From NCBI GenBank assembly GCA_016720825.1, contig JADKJV010000020.1, forward strand, positions 1 through 57,069: a DNA stretch of 57,069 nucleotides, written 5' to 3'. This document shows positions 35,640-45,810 of this stretch, in pieces (position 1 is the stretch's first letter; each line of letters opens with the position of its first letter). The stretch is from Chitinophagaceae bacterium (GTDB lineage: Bacteria; Bacteroidota; Bacteroidia; Chitinophagales; Chitinophagaceae). The position numbers were made by a program, and so were the translations under genes. Below the pieces are notes generated by a model. That model was not told the origin of the DNA and did not search any database. It saw only the letters and a program-made list of their open reading frames with translations.

Positions 35640-37222
35640 TGCGTGTCCGAAGGTGTTGCACAAATTCAAAGTGTTGTTTCTCGCAGCGCTCGCAGCGGAG
35701 CAGCGATAAATTGAAGTTGTTGTGAGGGTGCGAGGACTCAGTAATTCGGTCTTTTTAAATCAATGTAGTGCATAAGGACACACCCCGGCACTTACCCTAT
35801 TTGTATTCCGAGCTTGCCGAAGGAACCGCTGCTCCAACTCTTACCCCGGGTTAAAACCCGGGGCAACCAAGAAGCCTGAAAGCAACATACATTTAATATT
35901 GCGCAGGCTCACCGCATATAATTCTCAATAAATAACTTTTTATATCAGCATCACGCCAGGGACTAAAGTCCCGGAAGATTTATTCATTGAACGCAAAAAC
36001 AGATGGAAACTGTTGCGGGGCTTCAGCCCCAGGCCTTAACTACAAAAGAAACGAACACAAAAAATCATCCAGTTGAAACAACGCCAACCCTTGCCCCGGG
36101 TTTTAACCCTTGCCCCGGGTTTTAACCCGGGGTAACTACAGGCCAAAACAATTTAGTAGTGTGTTAGAACACGCAACGAGGTTCATTGCATTTGTATTCC
36201 GAGCTTGCCGAGGAAACGAGCTTGCCGAGGAACCGCTGCGTGCGCTGCTCCTCCGCGGCCGCTGCGAGAAAACATTCCGAGCTTACCGAGGAAACGAGCT
36301 TGCCGAGGAACCGCTGCTCCAACTCTTACCCGGGTTAAAACCCGGGGCAACCAAGAAGCCTGAAAGCAATATACATTTAATATTGCGCAGGCTCACCGCA
36401 TATAATTCTCAATAAATAATTTTATATATCAGCATCACGCCAGGGACTAAAGTCCCGGAAGATTTATTCATTGAGTGCAAAAACAGATGGAAACTGTTGC
36501 GGGGCTTCAGCCCCAGGCCTTAACTACAAAAGAAACGAACACAAAAAATCATCCAGTTGAAACAACGCCAACCCTTGCCCCGGGTTTTAACCCGGGGTAA
36601 CTACAGGCCAAAACAATTTAGTAGTGTGTTAGAACACGCAACGAGGTTCATTGCATTTGTATTCCGAGCTTGCCGAGGAACCGAGCTTGCCGAGGAAACG
36701 TGGCCGCTTCGGGACGCTGCGAGAAAACATTCCGAGCTTGCCGAGGAAACGAGCTTGCCGAGGAACGCTGCTCCAACTCTTACCCCGGGTTAAAACCCGG
36801 GGCAACCAAGAAGCCTGAAAGCAACATACATTTAATATTGCGCAGGCTCACCGCATATAATTCTCAATAAATAATTTTATATATCAGCATCACGCCAGGG
36901 ACTAAAGTCCCGGAAGATTTATTCATTGAACGCAAAAACAGATGGAAACTGTTGCGGGGCTTCAGCCCCAGGCCTTAACTACAAAAGAAACGAACACAAA
37001 AAATCATCCAGTTGAAACAACGCCAACCCTTGCCCCGGGTTTTAAACCCGGGGTAACTACAGGCCAAAACAATTTAGTAGTATGTGAGAACCCGCAACGA
37101 GGTTCATTGCATTTGTATTCCGAGCTTGCCGAGGAAACGAGCTTGCCGAGGAACCGAGCTTGCCGAGGAACACGAGCTGCGAGGAAACGCTCGGCGCGCC
37201 GGAACCGAGCCGTTGCCGAGAA
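35640..37222. repeat. tandem array of composite palindrome units (three copies plus remnants)
   Basis: Each unit, in order, holds: cgagcttgccgaggaa modules; P1 hairpin (ccccgggttaaaacccgggg); P3 hairpin (cagggactaaagtcccgg); P2 hairpin (ggggcttcagcccc); a second P1 (ccccgggttttaacccgggg); and a tail with aacaatttagtagtgtg. The P1-to-P1 blocks are at 35844-36132, 36329-36597 and 36783-37053. Unit spacing is 485 and then 454 bases. The first block has an extra partial P1 at 36092-36112. Flanks 35640-35830 and 37110-37222 hold more modules. Open frames here (peptides such as ACRGNELAEEP) are repeat-derived, not genes. Hairpins of this kind resemble REP elements mobilised by RAYT transposases, but no such transposase gene is in the window. 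Confidence 0.92.
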
Positions 37223-37225
37223 AAC

Positions 37226-38257
37226 TTACTGAAACGCATCCATCGCATGCGTCGGCTTTCCGCTGTTATCAAACGCCCCCAGCGTATACCCCTGCCAGTT
37301 ATTATATGATTCAGGCTCCCAGTAAAAAACACCCAAACCCATATTGTTGGGAACAGCTTTCATTTTAGCAATTAAGTCTGCATGGAACTGGTAAGAAGCC
37401 GTTGGCTGGTCCCAGCTCATTCCGGTTTCGCAAATCATCACCGGTTTCTGGTAACGGCTGATCATATCATTTACATTGGCCAGGCATTGGCTGTTTGTAG
37501 TTTGCCAGTTTGCAGGATCGGGGTATAGCGACATGCCGGTCACATCCCAGCCTGCACCGTTTGTTTTGAGTCCGTCTAAAAGCCATCTGTAAAGCGCATT
37601 ATCAAAGCCGTTGGAAAGATGCAGTATTACTTTAGCATCCGGATAAACTGCTTTTACGGCGCTGTAACCTTGTTTAAACAACGCAGCAAAAGAAGCCATA
37701 TTCGTAGATGCTTTTCCCATGGGCCAGAGCATGCCGTTATTGACTTCATTGCCTACCTGCACCCATTCGGGAGTAATTCCGTTTTGCTTCAGGTTATCCA
37801 ATACAATATAAGTGTGATTGTAAACCGCGGTTTGCATCGCCGTTAAATCCATGGCTGCCCAGGCTGCAGGAATAGTTTGCTGACCAGGATCTGCCCAGGT
37901 ATCACTGTAATGGAAATCAATCATGATACGCATACCCAGGTTTTTGGCGCGGAGTGCTTTGGCAATAACATCTGCCATGTTATTCCAGCCACCGGCCGGG
38001 TTGACCCACACTCGGATCCTGATAGAGTTCATGCCAAGGCTTTTCAGCAACTGCATGCATTCCTGTGGTTGTCCGGCTGCAGTGTAAAAACTACGGCCGG
38101 CCGATTCCATTTCCGTCACCCAGCTGATATCAGCCCCTTTTGCAAAAACAGGAGGTGGTGGTACGGGTACCGGCACAGGCTCCTTATTATTACACGCAAG
38201 AAGTAAAAGCCAGCCCAGGGCTAAGAAATAAAATGGATAGACAATCCTGCTTTTCAT
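37226..38257 (-). CDS. GH53 arabinogalactan endo-beta-1,4-galactanase, lipoprotein
   Basis: A 343-residue lipoprotein (LLLLAC, Cys22) with a Pro-rich linker (PVPVPVPPPPV) before the GH53 barrel. It has GADISWVTEMESAG, IRVWVNP, IMIDFHYSDTWADPG, VQVGNEVNNGM with acid/base E171 and MICETGMSWD with nucleophile E277. It should cleave beta-1,4-galactan of type I arabinogalactan or pectin side chains at the cell surface. It is the last gene of the sus-like cluster. A hairpin lies between it and the susF-like gene. Its 3' end abuts the repeat array directly (stop at 37226). Its presence next to a GH13 amylase and a Sus-like binding set is unusual. Confidence 0.92.
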   Translation of the reverse strand: MKSRIVYPFYFLALGWLLLLACNNKEPVPVPVPPPPVFAKGADISWVTEMESAGRSFYTAAGQPQECMQLLKSLGMNSIRIRVWVNPAGGWNNMADVIAKALRAKNLGMRIMIDFHYSDTWADPGQQTIPAAWAAMDLTAMQTAVYNHTYIVLDNLKQNGITPEWVQVGNEVNNGMLWPMGKASTNMASFAALFKQGYSAVKAVYPDAKVILHLSNGFDNALYRWLLDGLKTNGAGWDVTGMSLYPDPANWQTTNSQCLANVNDMISRYQKPVMICETGMSWDQPTASYQFHADLIAKMKAVPNNMGLGVFYWEPESYNNWQGYTLGAFDNSGKPTHAMDAFQ

Positions 38258-38272
38258 TATTACAATTTAAAA

Positions 38273-38304
38273 TAAAAGGCGTCATCCTTTCGGTGACGCC
38301 TTTT
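38273..38304 (-). terminator. intercistronic hairpin between the susF-like and GH53 genes
   Basis: An 11-bp perfect stem, aaaaggcgtca at 38274-38284 with tgacgcctttt at 38294-38304, is followed on the minus strand by a T-rich stretch. It should reduce read-through into the GH53 gene or protect the upstream mRNA. Confidence 0.75.
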
Positions 38305-38325
38305 AAAATATATACAATCCAGAGA

Positions 38326-40089
38326 TTAGTTAAACGTTACAGTCTGGGCTTTTTCATCCAGTGTAATCGTATAGCTTCCGGTAGCGGCAGGTGTATTAAA
38401 GTTTGAACCACCTTCCCATTTGATTTTCCTCGGCGTACCAACACCATTGCTGCCGCCGCTGTTATCTTCATAGTCAAATGCACCCCAGTCATTACCTGCG
38501 AGGAATTTAATTTCTTTACCTCCTACCAGTGTAGCTGTAAGTGTCCATACGCCATTTCCTGCGTAAGTCATTTGGGGACTTGCACCGGGATTCCAGTCTG
38601 GAACACCCTGCAAACCATTACCCACAACACGCATTTCGGTAGCAGGACTCATTTCATATTTTACATTGTCAACATTACGGCCATCCCAGATTACCCTGTA
38701 ACGTCCGGCTGTAGCGATATCAGGCATATTTGCACCATTCACTTCAAGTGTGCTGCCGCTGCCGCCTGCAGCACCATAGCTGCGTGCATTCAGAACAGTC
38801 AGGTCGCCATTGTTCCAGTCATTATGGTCAATCAGTTTCCAGCCACCGGTTGTGAAATCAGTCAGACCCACAAACAATTCCGGCTGTGAATTACCCATAG
38901 CATAGTTGGGGAACACGTTAGCCGGCGTCCAGCCAGCACCTGTTGCACCACCCACAAAGCCCATACGGCCTTCGCGGATATCGTACTTCATGAGTTCGCG
39001 GTCAATGGATATACGGTATACACCAGCTGTAGCAACAGTCAGGTTAGCACCGCCAGATGATAAATTACCACCTGAACCACCATAGTTGATAGCCCAGTCG
39101 CGGCCCTGTGTAACTTTAAATTCAGCACCGGCTGGTAAATAGATGTACATATAATACAGCTTATTCAAAGCACCGGGACGAAGGTCGCGTACAAACTCAG
39201 GAGCTGTAGGAGGATCCCAGTTTACGCCGTTTCCGGTTGCTGCCTGGTATCCACCGGGCAGGTAGAAGCGTACAATCGGGAAATAGCTGGCAATAGTTAC
39301 ATTAACAACATTGGAATAAGAAGTGGCACCTTGTGCAGTTACCGCTTTAACCCTGTATTCAACTTTACCAGTGTTTCCGCCGGGGATACCGGAACTCAGT
39401 GCAGTCTGGTTCATTTCACCCTGGTTCAGGCTTTTTGAATACAGATTCACACCAACAGGAATATCAATGGGAGCCACAAAATTCTTGGTGGCTGAATCAT
39501 ACTGTAAAGTATAAGTTACGTTTCCTGTATAACCATTAAAGGAAGAGGTCCAGGTAAAAGTATTTGACAGGTTAGCAGCTGTTGCCAGTGCGCAGGTAAC
39601 ATTAATGTTGGCAGTAGTCAGTACAGAAGGATCACTGTATGGAGTAACACGGATCTTCAGCACATTACTGAGATAAAGCTCATTGTTGTTACCATAAGAT
39701 GATTTCACACGTACATCAATATCATAACCCACGCCCAGGGAGAAACCATAATGGAGCAGGATCGTATTCAGTTCTTTACCGGTCAGGGTAGTACCCAGTG
39801 CACCGATGATAATCTTGGTTGATGCTTTACTGAAATTCCTTCCGGTAGAGTCAATTTCAAGTACATATTTATACATACCGCTGTCCTGTGCATATTTGGG
39901 GCTGCTCCAGGAGAAAGCAATCACATTGGAGATTGAATCCGCCGGCGTTGACGTCACGGTTGCTTTGTTTGCGGTCAGCGTTACCGTCGTGCCTTTCTCG
40001 TAATAAGGCAGGTCCGGTACTTTATGGCATCCCGCGAGTGCTGATATCATCAGAGAAACCAACACTATAGATTTTATATAATTCCTCAT
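38326..40089 (-). CDS. SusF/SusE-family outer-membrane glycan-binding lipoprotein
   Basis: A 587-residue lipoprotein (LMISALAGC, Cys21). Residues about 35-160 and 165-275 are SusE-type Ig-like domains (FSWSSPKYAQDSGMYKYVLE and FTWTSSFNGYTGNVTYTLQY). The C-terminal half holds carbohydrate-binding modules of the SusF kind. Motifs such as FKVTQGRDWAINYGGSGGNL, GGWKLIDHNDWNNGDLT and EIKFLAGNDWGAFDYEDNSG share W and D/N patterns typical of starch-binding modules in SusE/SusF. It sits on the outside of the cell, holding glycan near SusCD. The order SusC-SusD-SusE-SusF with about 20-base gaps is the classical starch Sus arrangement. Confidence 0.88.
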   Translation of the reverse strand: MRNYIKSIVLVSLMISALAGCHKVPDLPYYEKGTTVTLTANKATVTSTPADSISNVIAFSWSSPKYAQDSGMYKYVLEIDSTGRNFSKASTKIIIGALGTTLTGKELNTILLHYGFSLGVGYDIDVRVKSSYGNNNELYLSNVLKIRVTPYSDPSVLTTANINVTCALATAANLSNTFTWTSSFNGYTGNVTYTLQYDSATKNFVAPIDIPVGVNLYSKSLNQGEMNQTALSSGIPGGNTGKVEYRVKAVTAQGATSYSNVVNVTIASYFPIVRFYLPGGYQAATGNGVNWDPPTAPEFVRDLRPGALNKLYYMYIYLPAGAEFKVTQGRDWAINYGGSGGNLSSGGANLTVATAGVYRISIDRELMKYDIREGRMGFVGGATGAGWTPANVFPNYAMGNSQPELFVGLTDFTTGGWKLIDHNDWNNGDLTVLNARSYGAAGGSGSTLEVNGANMPDIATAGRYRVIWDGRNVDNVKYEMSPATEMRVVGNGLQGVPDWNPGASPQMTYAGNGVWTLTATLVGGKEIKFLAGNDWGAFDYEDNSGGSNGVGTPRKIKWEGGSNFNTPAATGSYTITLDEKAQTVTFN

Positions 40090-40110
40090 ATCAATATCTT
40101 TTTAAGAAGC

Positions 40111-40958
40111 TTATAATTTGGTTACGGTATACTTTCCGGTTCCGAAATTCACCACTACGCGGTGCAGGCCTAAGCCCGGGCTCGGGAACTGGGGATCAGC
40201 ATCTCTTTTTTCAAAGTCGCCGGAAAACTTGGCAGTGCCATCCATTGCATGGTATTGAGTACCCCATACACCCATGGTCTGAACCAGTTTATATCCGCCG
40301 GTAGCGTTGAAAGTCATATCCAGCGAATACAGTGTAACAGAAATTTTCGTGAACTTCTGGCTCACATTGTAAGGTGCAAGCAGGGGATTATTCCATCCGC
40401 CGGGTGAAGCATCACCAACAACCCATAACTCACCGTCATTGTAACCTGCACCAGCTGTGCCGGGGGTTCAACTACGAAATCGAGGTAAGGGGTAACCGTA
40501 ACAGCAAATACATTGGAATACAGCGGAACTGCTCCGCTGGCCAGTGTGGATTTGATTCTCATCTGGAGGTTATGAGGAATACCGGGAACCAGTTCCATTT
40601 TAGTCAGGAAAAGGTTCAGGTCTTTAACAGTCAGGCTAACACTCAGTTCTTTTGAAATTACCTGCTCCTGTTTTTTGGGGTTGGTGAAATTAGCACCAAC
40701 CGTATCAACCTGGAGCACATAGTTCACATCCTGTGAACTGATACCTGTATTAAAGCTATAATCAGGGTTTGTCCAGCTCAGCTTCATGGCCAGGTTATTC
40801 TGGTTTGCGCGTGTCAGCACCAGAGCACCTGTTGAGGTGGAGGTTAATACGGGAGGAGTACCTCCTTCATATATAACCCGGTGCTCATCCTTCTCGCATG
40901 ACGAAAAGGCTGTGGCCAGCAGGAAGGAACCGAAAAGAAGTTTTACTATATTTTTCAT
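40111..40958 (-). CDS. SusE-family outer-membrane lipoprotein, frameshifted
   Basis: Two frames together make one SusE-like protein of about 282 residues. The first (40958 to 40362) has a lipoprotein signal (FLLATAFSSC) and a SusE Ig-like domain (MKLSWTNPDYSFNTGISSQD, YLDFVVEPP). The second (up to 40111) continues the C-terminal binding module (VSQKFTKISVTLYSLDMTFN). Adding one base to the five-base G run at 40462-40466 joins them as EPPGTAGAGYNDGELWVVGD, a normal continuation. It is probably a base-call error. The protein should bind glycan at the surface, like SusE in starch uptake. It lies 25 bases after susD and 21 bases before the susF-like gene. Confidence 0.85.
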
Positions 40959-40983
40959 AATAATCTTTTTACAGTTAATGTCA

Positions 40984-42594
40984 TTAATATCCGGTGTTTT
41001 GTGTCAGGTTGGGATTTGCAGTCCTGTTTTCAGCAGGTATCGGGAAAATATTATACTTGCTGTCAACAGATGTTCCTGAAGCCACACCACCTTTCCAGGG
41101 CCAGAGATAAGTTCCTGTAGTCAGTAATCCATAACGCACCAGGTCAGTCCTGCGATGGCCTTCCCAGTATAATTCACGGCCTCTTTCATCCAGTACAAAC
41201 TGCAGAGTCAGTTGTCCCCCGGTGATATTACCGGATACATTGCCATAAGCACGGGTGCGGATATTATTAATATAAGTAAGCGCTGTACCGGCATCACCAC
41301 CAGTACCACCTCTTAATACTGCTTCTGCATAAATCAGGTACATTTCTGATAACCTGAATACGGGGAAGTCAACATCAGAGAACGTGCGTGTGGGGTCAGA
41401 AACAGCACCGGCGTCTGAACGAACATTTTTATATTTCGCAACGTGCAGGCCATTATTGAAATCGCTAACATCGGGAATCAGCAGCTGAGAAGCGCCAGTC
41501 CCGAATTTTGTTGTTGTGAAAATCGCACGCTTGTCACTTGCACCTGTTAAATCAGAGAACAGGTTGCCAAAAGCTGCAGTAGCACGGTATCCGTACCAGC
41601 CACCAGCCACACCATAATCATCATGGTCATCACCGGAAGCGCAATGCACAAAGAATGTAGTGTTACCATAAGCCTGGGTCCGGGCACCATCACAATTGAT
41701 GGCAAACATGAACTCATCTTTGCGTTTGTCATTATCAGCCATGAACAATTGTCCGTAATTGCTGTGCAGGGTATAACCGGCACCAATTACTTTCTTGGCA
41801 TAAGTGATCGCATCTGTATATCTCGGTGTGCCTGTATAAACACCGGCATTGAGGTACAAACGGGCCAATAAAGCCCATGCAGCACCCTGGTCAACGCGGC
41901 CATACTCGGCAGACTTAGCTGTACCCAGTTCAGTTTCGATCGCTTTCAGTTCTGTTTCAACATAAGTGAACAGTTCAGAGCGGCTTTTTTCGCCGGGTAA
42001 ATCTGTACCAATTAAATTGGTTTCATCAATAAATGTTGATTTTCCAAAAAGGTCCATCATCACCCAGTAATTGAAAGCACGGAGGAAACGGGCTTCACCT
42101 CTTGACTTATTGATGTCAGTTGCATCAGCACCTGTGATATTCCTGGACGTCAGCTTATCAGCTGTGGATTCACGGAGATACTCATTAATCAGGGTGATGT
42201 TATAAATAGGACGTGCATAAATACCTTTCAGGAAAGGATCCGCACTGTTCCATTTCATACTATGGAAGTCTTTGATGGTCTGGTCATTCCAGCCACAAAC
42301 GGCTTCATCGGTAGGCAGCTCTTCGCAGTTGAACAACATGCGGATAAATGCCACCTGTGAACCTTCATCCAGTCCGCCTGCAATATCAGGTGAACCGGCA
42401 GGTCCGCTGTTACCAGTAATAGATAAGGTGCCGTAAATTTTTGCGAGCACACTTTTATATCCGGCTGCTGTGGAGTAAGTTTTCTCGGGGGTCAGGTCAT
42501 TAACAGGAAACAAGTCCAGCTTTTTAGCGCAGGACGTTACCAGCGACACAACCAGAAAACCCAGCAGGAACTTAAAAATTGATTGAGGTTTCAT
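40984..42594 (-). CDS. susD: SusD/RagB-family surface glycan-binding lipoprotein
   Basis: A 536-residue outer-membrane lipoprotein (VVSLVTSC, Cys22) of the SusD fold, with tetratricopeptide-like helices: the family segments DLFPVNDLTPEKTYSTAAGY at the N-terminus, ARFLRAFNYWVMMDLFG, AAWALLARLYLNAGVYTG, and FPVFRLSEMYLIYAEAVLRG and WEGHRRTDLVRYGLL near the C-terminus. It caps the SusC channel and delivers oligosaccharides to it. It lies 21 bases after susC. The specificity is likely starch or a related glucan, given the SusE/SusF partners, though the GH53 gene would also allow galactan. Confidence 0.95.
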   Translation of the reverse strand: MKPQSIFKFLLGFLVVSLVTSCAKKLDLFPVNDLTPEKTYSTAAGYKSVLAKIYGTLSITGNSGPAGSPDIAGGLDEGSQVAFIRMLFNCEELPTDEAVCGWNDQTIKDFHSMKWNSADPFLKGIYARPIYNITLINEYLRESTADKLTSRNITGADATDINKSRGEARFLRAFNYWVMMDLFGKSTFIDETNLIGTDLPGEKSRSELFTYVETELKAIETELGTAKSAEYGRVDQGAAWALLARLYLNAGVYTGTPRYTDAITYAKKVIGAGYTLHSNYGQLFMADNDKRKDEFMFAINCDGARTQAYGNTTFFVHCASGDDHDDYGVAGGWYGYRATAAFGNLFSDLTGASDKRAIFTTTKFGTGASQLLIPDVSDFNNGLHVAKYKNVRSDAGAVSDPTRTFSDVDFPVFRLSEMYLIYAEAVLRGGTGGDAGTALTYINNIRTRAYGNVSGNITGGQLTLQFVLDERGRELYWEGHRRTDLVRYGLLTTGTYLWPWKGGVASGTSVDSKYNIFPIPAENRTANPNLTQNTGY

Positions 42595-42615
42595 ATTGGT
42601 AAATCGTTTAATTAA

Positions 42616-45600
42616 TTAAAAATCAAGATTGGCACCTAATGAGAACACTCTCGGGCGGGGATAAATAACATTGTCCACACCAGAGTTGCTGGAATTCTCA
42701 GGATCCAGTCCGCTGTATTTTGAAATCACGAAAACATTCTGAACGCTGGCAGAAATCCGGAGGCTGGCTTTTTTATTCCATACCTGACCGAAATTATATC
42801 CCAGGTTTATATTATCGAGGCGGAAGAAAGATGCGTTCTCGATATAGTAATCTGATAAATACCTGTTGTTGGTAAACAGAGTTTCTTTGTAACTGGCGGC
42901 CACGTTGTGAATAAAATTCAACGGGTCTTTCACATTACGCAGTGTACCATTACCGGAAGCAAAGTTGTTGTAGAGATAGTTACCAAATGAACCATGACCG
43001 GCCAGACCCAGACTGAATTTTTTATAATTCACCTGTGTATTCACACCCACCATAATATCCGGGGCTGGATTCTTATACAGATAACGGTCGAGATCATCAA
43101 TTGCACCATCCCTGTTGAGGTCTTCATATAAACCATCAATCGGTGCACCTGTCTGGTCATACACTTGTTTGTAAACAAAATATGTATAAGGAGCATATCC
43201 AACCGCAAACTTACCAATGTTATTACCTGTACCACCGGCAATGCCGCTTACAGGAATACCAGTGAAATTGGGGTCAGAGTATTTCAGCAGGTTGGTGATT
43301 TTTGTTTCATTGTATGTAAAGTTGAAACCAAAATCCCATGTCAGGTCTTTCGTTTTAACCGGCGTTGTATTCAAAGTGAATTCAACCCCTTTATTTTCCA
43401 TGTTACCAACGTTAGTCACGAGGGTGATATCAAAGTTGGAACCGGGAGCCACAGGAATTGCACTCAGCAGGTCTTTGGTTTTTTTCTGGTAGAAGTCAAC
43501 GGAACCGGAAATACGTCCGTTCAGGAAACCAAAGTCAAGCGCCAGGTTAGTTGTTGTGGTAGTTTCCCATTTCAGCTTGGCGTCATAAGCTGCGGGACGA
43601 AGGAAGCTGTAAAAGGTTGTGCCAAACTGGTATTGGGCTGAATTGTTGCTCTGAGAATAACGGGGCAGGTAAGGATAATATTCAATACCATCCTGTTGTC
43701 CGGTAACACCCAGTCCAAAACGAAGTTTCAGTTCAGATAAGATGCGTGTATTGGGGAATAACTGGTCTCTCAGTTTCCACGCAAATGCACCGGCAGGGAA
43801 ATAACCCACGCGGTTATCAGGAGAGAATTTAGAACTCGCATCACGGCGTACAGAACCTGTAAGCAGGAAGTAATTCCAAACAGTCAGGTTAATACGTCCG
43901 ATATATGATTCAAGTCTGTATTCAGGTTTATCAGTCAGGAAAGTAGGCTCTGTACCTGCGATGGTATCCTTTTTCTGGGGATTGTTCGCATCTGCAATGG
44001 CACGGTAGCTTTTGGCAGGATAGTTAAATACGTTGGTATAAAAATCCTGGTAGCTGTGCCCAACCAGTATATCCACTTTACCTTTAATGGCTTTGATGTC
44101 CTTATTATAGAACAGGAATACATCAGCCAGCAGGTTATTCTTTTTCTGCTGGTAATAGGCTTTGCGTCCGCCTGTATGCCAGTTGGTAACCAGGATGGAA
44201 TCAATATTATCATTGCCTTCACCATGGGCATAATCCATACCCAGGTTAAACATCACATGCAGGTCGGGGAAGAATTTCAGTTTATAATCAACACCGAAAC
44301 TGGTAATAAACCTGTCAACTGTTGATTTATTATCCCTGAACTGGAGTAATGAAAGCGGGTTAGGCTGTGAAGAACCACCGTTGGTACCAATGGGTTTGCC
44401 ATCAGCCTGCAGCCATTCGAAGTTGCCACCATATTTATTAGTTGCAGTCAGCGCCTGTGTGGGGTCAAAAGAAGCAGCAGCACCTACTGCACCGGCATCT
44501 GCAAAGTTGTTAGTGGTATGACTGTATTTCAACGCGAAGTTGATCGAGAGATAATCATTCAGGAATTTGGGGTTCAGGTTCAATGAAGCAGTCAGCCTGC
44601 TGAAATTATCCGTTTTCAGGATACCATTCTGATTCAGGTAACCCATTGAAGCCCTGTAAGGATACTTACCACCCATTGCACCGCTGGCACTGATTGTATT
44701 TTCAAAAGCAACAGCAGTACGGTAAATCTGTTTCTGCCAGTCTGTATTAGCCTGGCCATACAGGTTCTTGTAAGTGTTAAGTCCTGTTTCAGCAGCGTCA
44801 GCATCAATAATGCTGCGGATCTGGTCACCATTCAGTACATCTACTGTGTTGGTCACCTGGCCTGCAGACACCATTGCATTGTAATTCAATTTCATTTTTC
44901 CCTTCACGCCTTTCTTGGTAGTAATGATCAGCACACCATTGGAAGCGCGTGAACCATACAGCGCCGTAGCAGATGCATCTTTCAATACACTGATAGACTC
45001 AATATCGTTCGGGTTAATCGTATTCAGCAGGTTGCCGGAACCGGCAATGCCATTGCTTTCAACGGGAACACCGTCAATAACAATCAGCGGATCATTACTG
45101 GCACGCAGTGATGAACCACCCCTGATACGGATACGGCTGCCGCCACCGGCATAACCACCACCGGAAGTAATCTGCAAACCAGCTACCTTACCCTGCAGTA
45201 ACTGCTCGGAAGAAGCAATATTTCCTTTCTGGAAATCCTTGGCTGAAACGGAAGTAACCGCACCAGTCAAATCACCTCTTCTCCGTGTACCATAAGATAC
45301 CACCACCACTTCACCAAGTGAATTGTTGTTGGCTGTAAGTGCTACGGCCAATGAAGTCTGGCCATCAGCAGAAATTTCGCGGGGAACAAATCCAACCGAA
45401 GTAAATACCAGCATCGCGCCGGTTTCAGGAACAGAGATTCTGTAAGTACCATCAGCAGCAGTCTGTGCCGCCGTACGGGTACCTTTTAGCGTAACAGTTA
45501 CACCGGGCATCGCAGATCCATCCTTTGAATCTGTTACTTTACCGGTCACCACTTTCTGTCCAAAAGAGATTTGAACTGTTAATGTCAGCAAGAGTATGCC

Positions 45601-45630
45601 GACTGCTCGCAAGAGTTTGTTAAAAAGCAT
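42616..45630 (-). CDS. susC: SusC/RagA-family TonB-dependent outer-membrane transporter
   Basis: A 1004-residue outer-membrane channel. From the ATG at 45630 it has a signal peptide (MLFNKLLRAVGILLLTLTVQ), then a carboxypeptidase-like regulatory domain (VVTGKVTDSKDGSAMPGVTV) and a plug domain with the SusC hallmark NPNDIESISVLKDASATALY and GSRASNGVLIITTKKG. The beta-barrel follows and ends with RPRVFSLGANLDF, its last strand having a terminal Phe. It imports oligosaccharides with SusD using TonB/ExbBD energy. A longer frame upstream (17 codons) would precede the signal peptide and is rejected. A 15-base palindrome lies 88 bases before the start. Confidence 0.96.
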   Translation of the reverse strand: MLFNKLLRAVGILLLTLTVQISFGQKVVTGKVTDSKDGSAMPGVTVTLKGTRTAAQTAADGTYRISVPETGAMLVFTSVGFVPREISADGQTSLAVALTANNNSLGEVVVVSYGTRRRGDLTGAVTSVSAKDFQKGNIASSEQLLQGKVAGLQITSGGGYAGGGSRIRIRGGSSLRASNDPLIVIDGVPVESNGIAGSGNLLNTINPNDIESISVLKDASATALYGSRASNGVLIITTKKGVKGKMKLNYNAMVSAGQVTNTVDVLNGDQIRSIIDADAAETGLNTYKNLYGQANTDWQKQIYRTAVAFENTISASGAMGGKYPYRASMGYLNQNGILKTDNFSRLTASLNLNPKFLNDYLSINFALKYSHTTNNFADAGAVGAAASFDPTQALTATNKYGGNFEWLQADGKPIGTNGGSSQPNPLSLLQFRDNKSTVDRFITSFGVDYKLKFFPDLHVMFNLGMDYAHGEGNDNIDSILVTNWHTGGRKAYYQQKKNNLLADVFLFYNKDIKAIKGKVDILVGHSYQDFYTNVFNYPAKSYRAIADANNPQKKDTIAGTEPTFLTDKPEYRLESYIGRINLTVWNYFLLTGSVRRDASSKFSPDNRVGYFPAGAFAWKLRDQLFPNTRILSELKLRFGLGVTGQQDGIEYYPYLPRYSQSNNSAQYQFGTTFYSFLRPAAYDAKLKWETTTTTNLALDFGFLNGRISGSVDFYQKKTKDLLSAIPVAPGSNFDITLVTNVGNMENKGVEFTLNTTPVKTKDLTWDFGFNFTYNETKITNLLKYSDPNFTGIPVSGIAGGTGNNIGKFAVGYAPYTYFVYKQVYDQTGAPIDGLYEDLNRDGAIDDLDRYLYKNPAPDIMVGVNTQVNYKKFSLGLAGHGSFGNYLYNNFASGNGTLRNVKDPLNFIHNVAASYKETLFTNNRYLSDYYIENASFFRLDNINLGYNFGQVWNKKASLRISASVQNVFVISKYSGLDPENSSNSGVDNVIYPRPRVFSLGANLDF

Positions 45631-45717
45631 AAAGCAATCATTAATTGTGATGCAATGTAATACCGAATGTGTATAAATCACACAATGTTATTCCAATATT
45701 TTTTTCCCTGCCCTCAC

Positions 45718-45732
45718 TTAAGTCATACTTAA
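45718..45732. promoter_or_regulatory. 15-bp palindrome in the susC leader, candidate operator
   Basis: ttaagtcatacttaa (6-3-6, perfect arms) lies between the Nudix-type regulator gene and susC, 88 bases before the susC start. It is the best local candidate for a regulator-binding site. No footprint or second clear copy supports it. Confidence 0.3.
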
Positions 45733-45810
45733 CCCTGATAAATATCATACCCGTTGAGGGGGAATGAATACTCTACAAAAAACCTAGATTAATATTTGAA
45801 TACCAGATGT

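Noticed and set aside
35640..37222. CRISPR array
   Set aside because: Repeat units are 450-485 bases long without short spacers, the hairpins are internal to the units, and there are no cas genes.
36110..37232. Several open frames of 66-101 residues with peptides such as ACRGNELAEEP
   Set aside because: They are read from the composite repeat units and repeat with them. No start context, domain or independent codon signal supports them.
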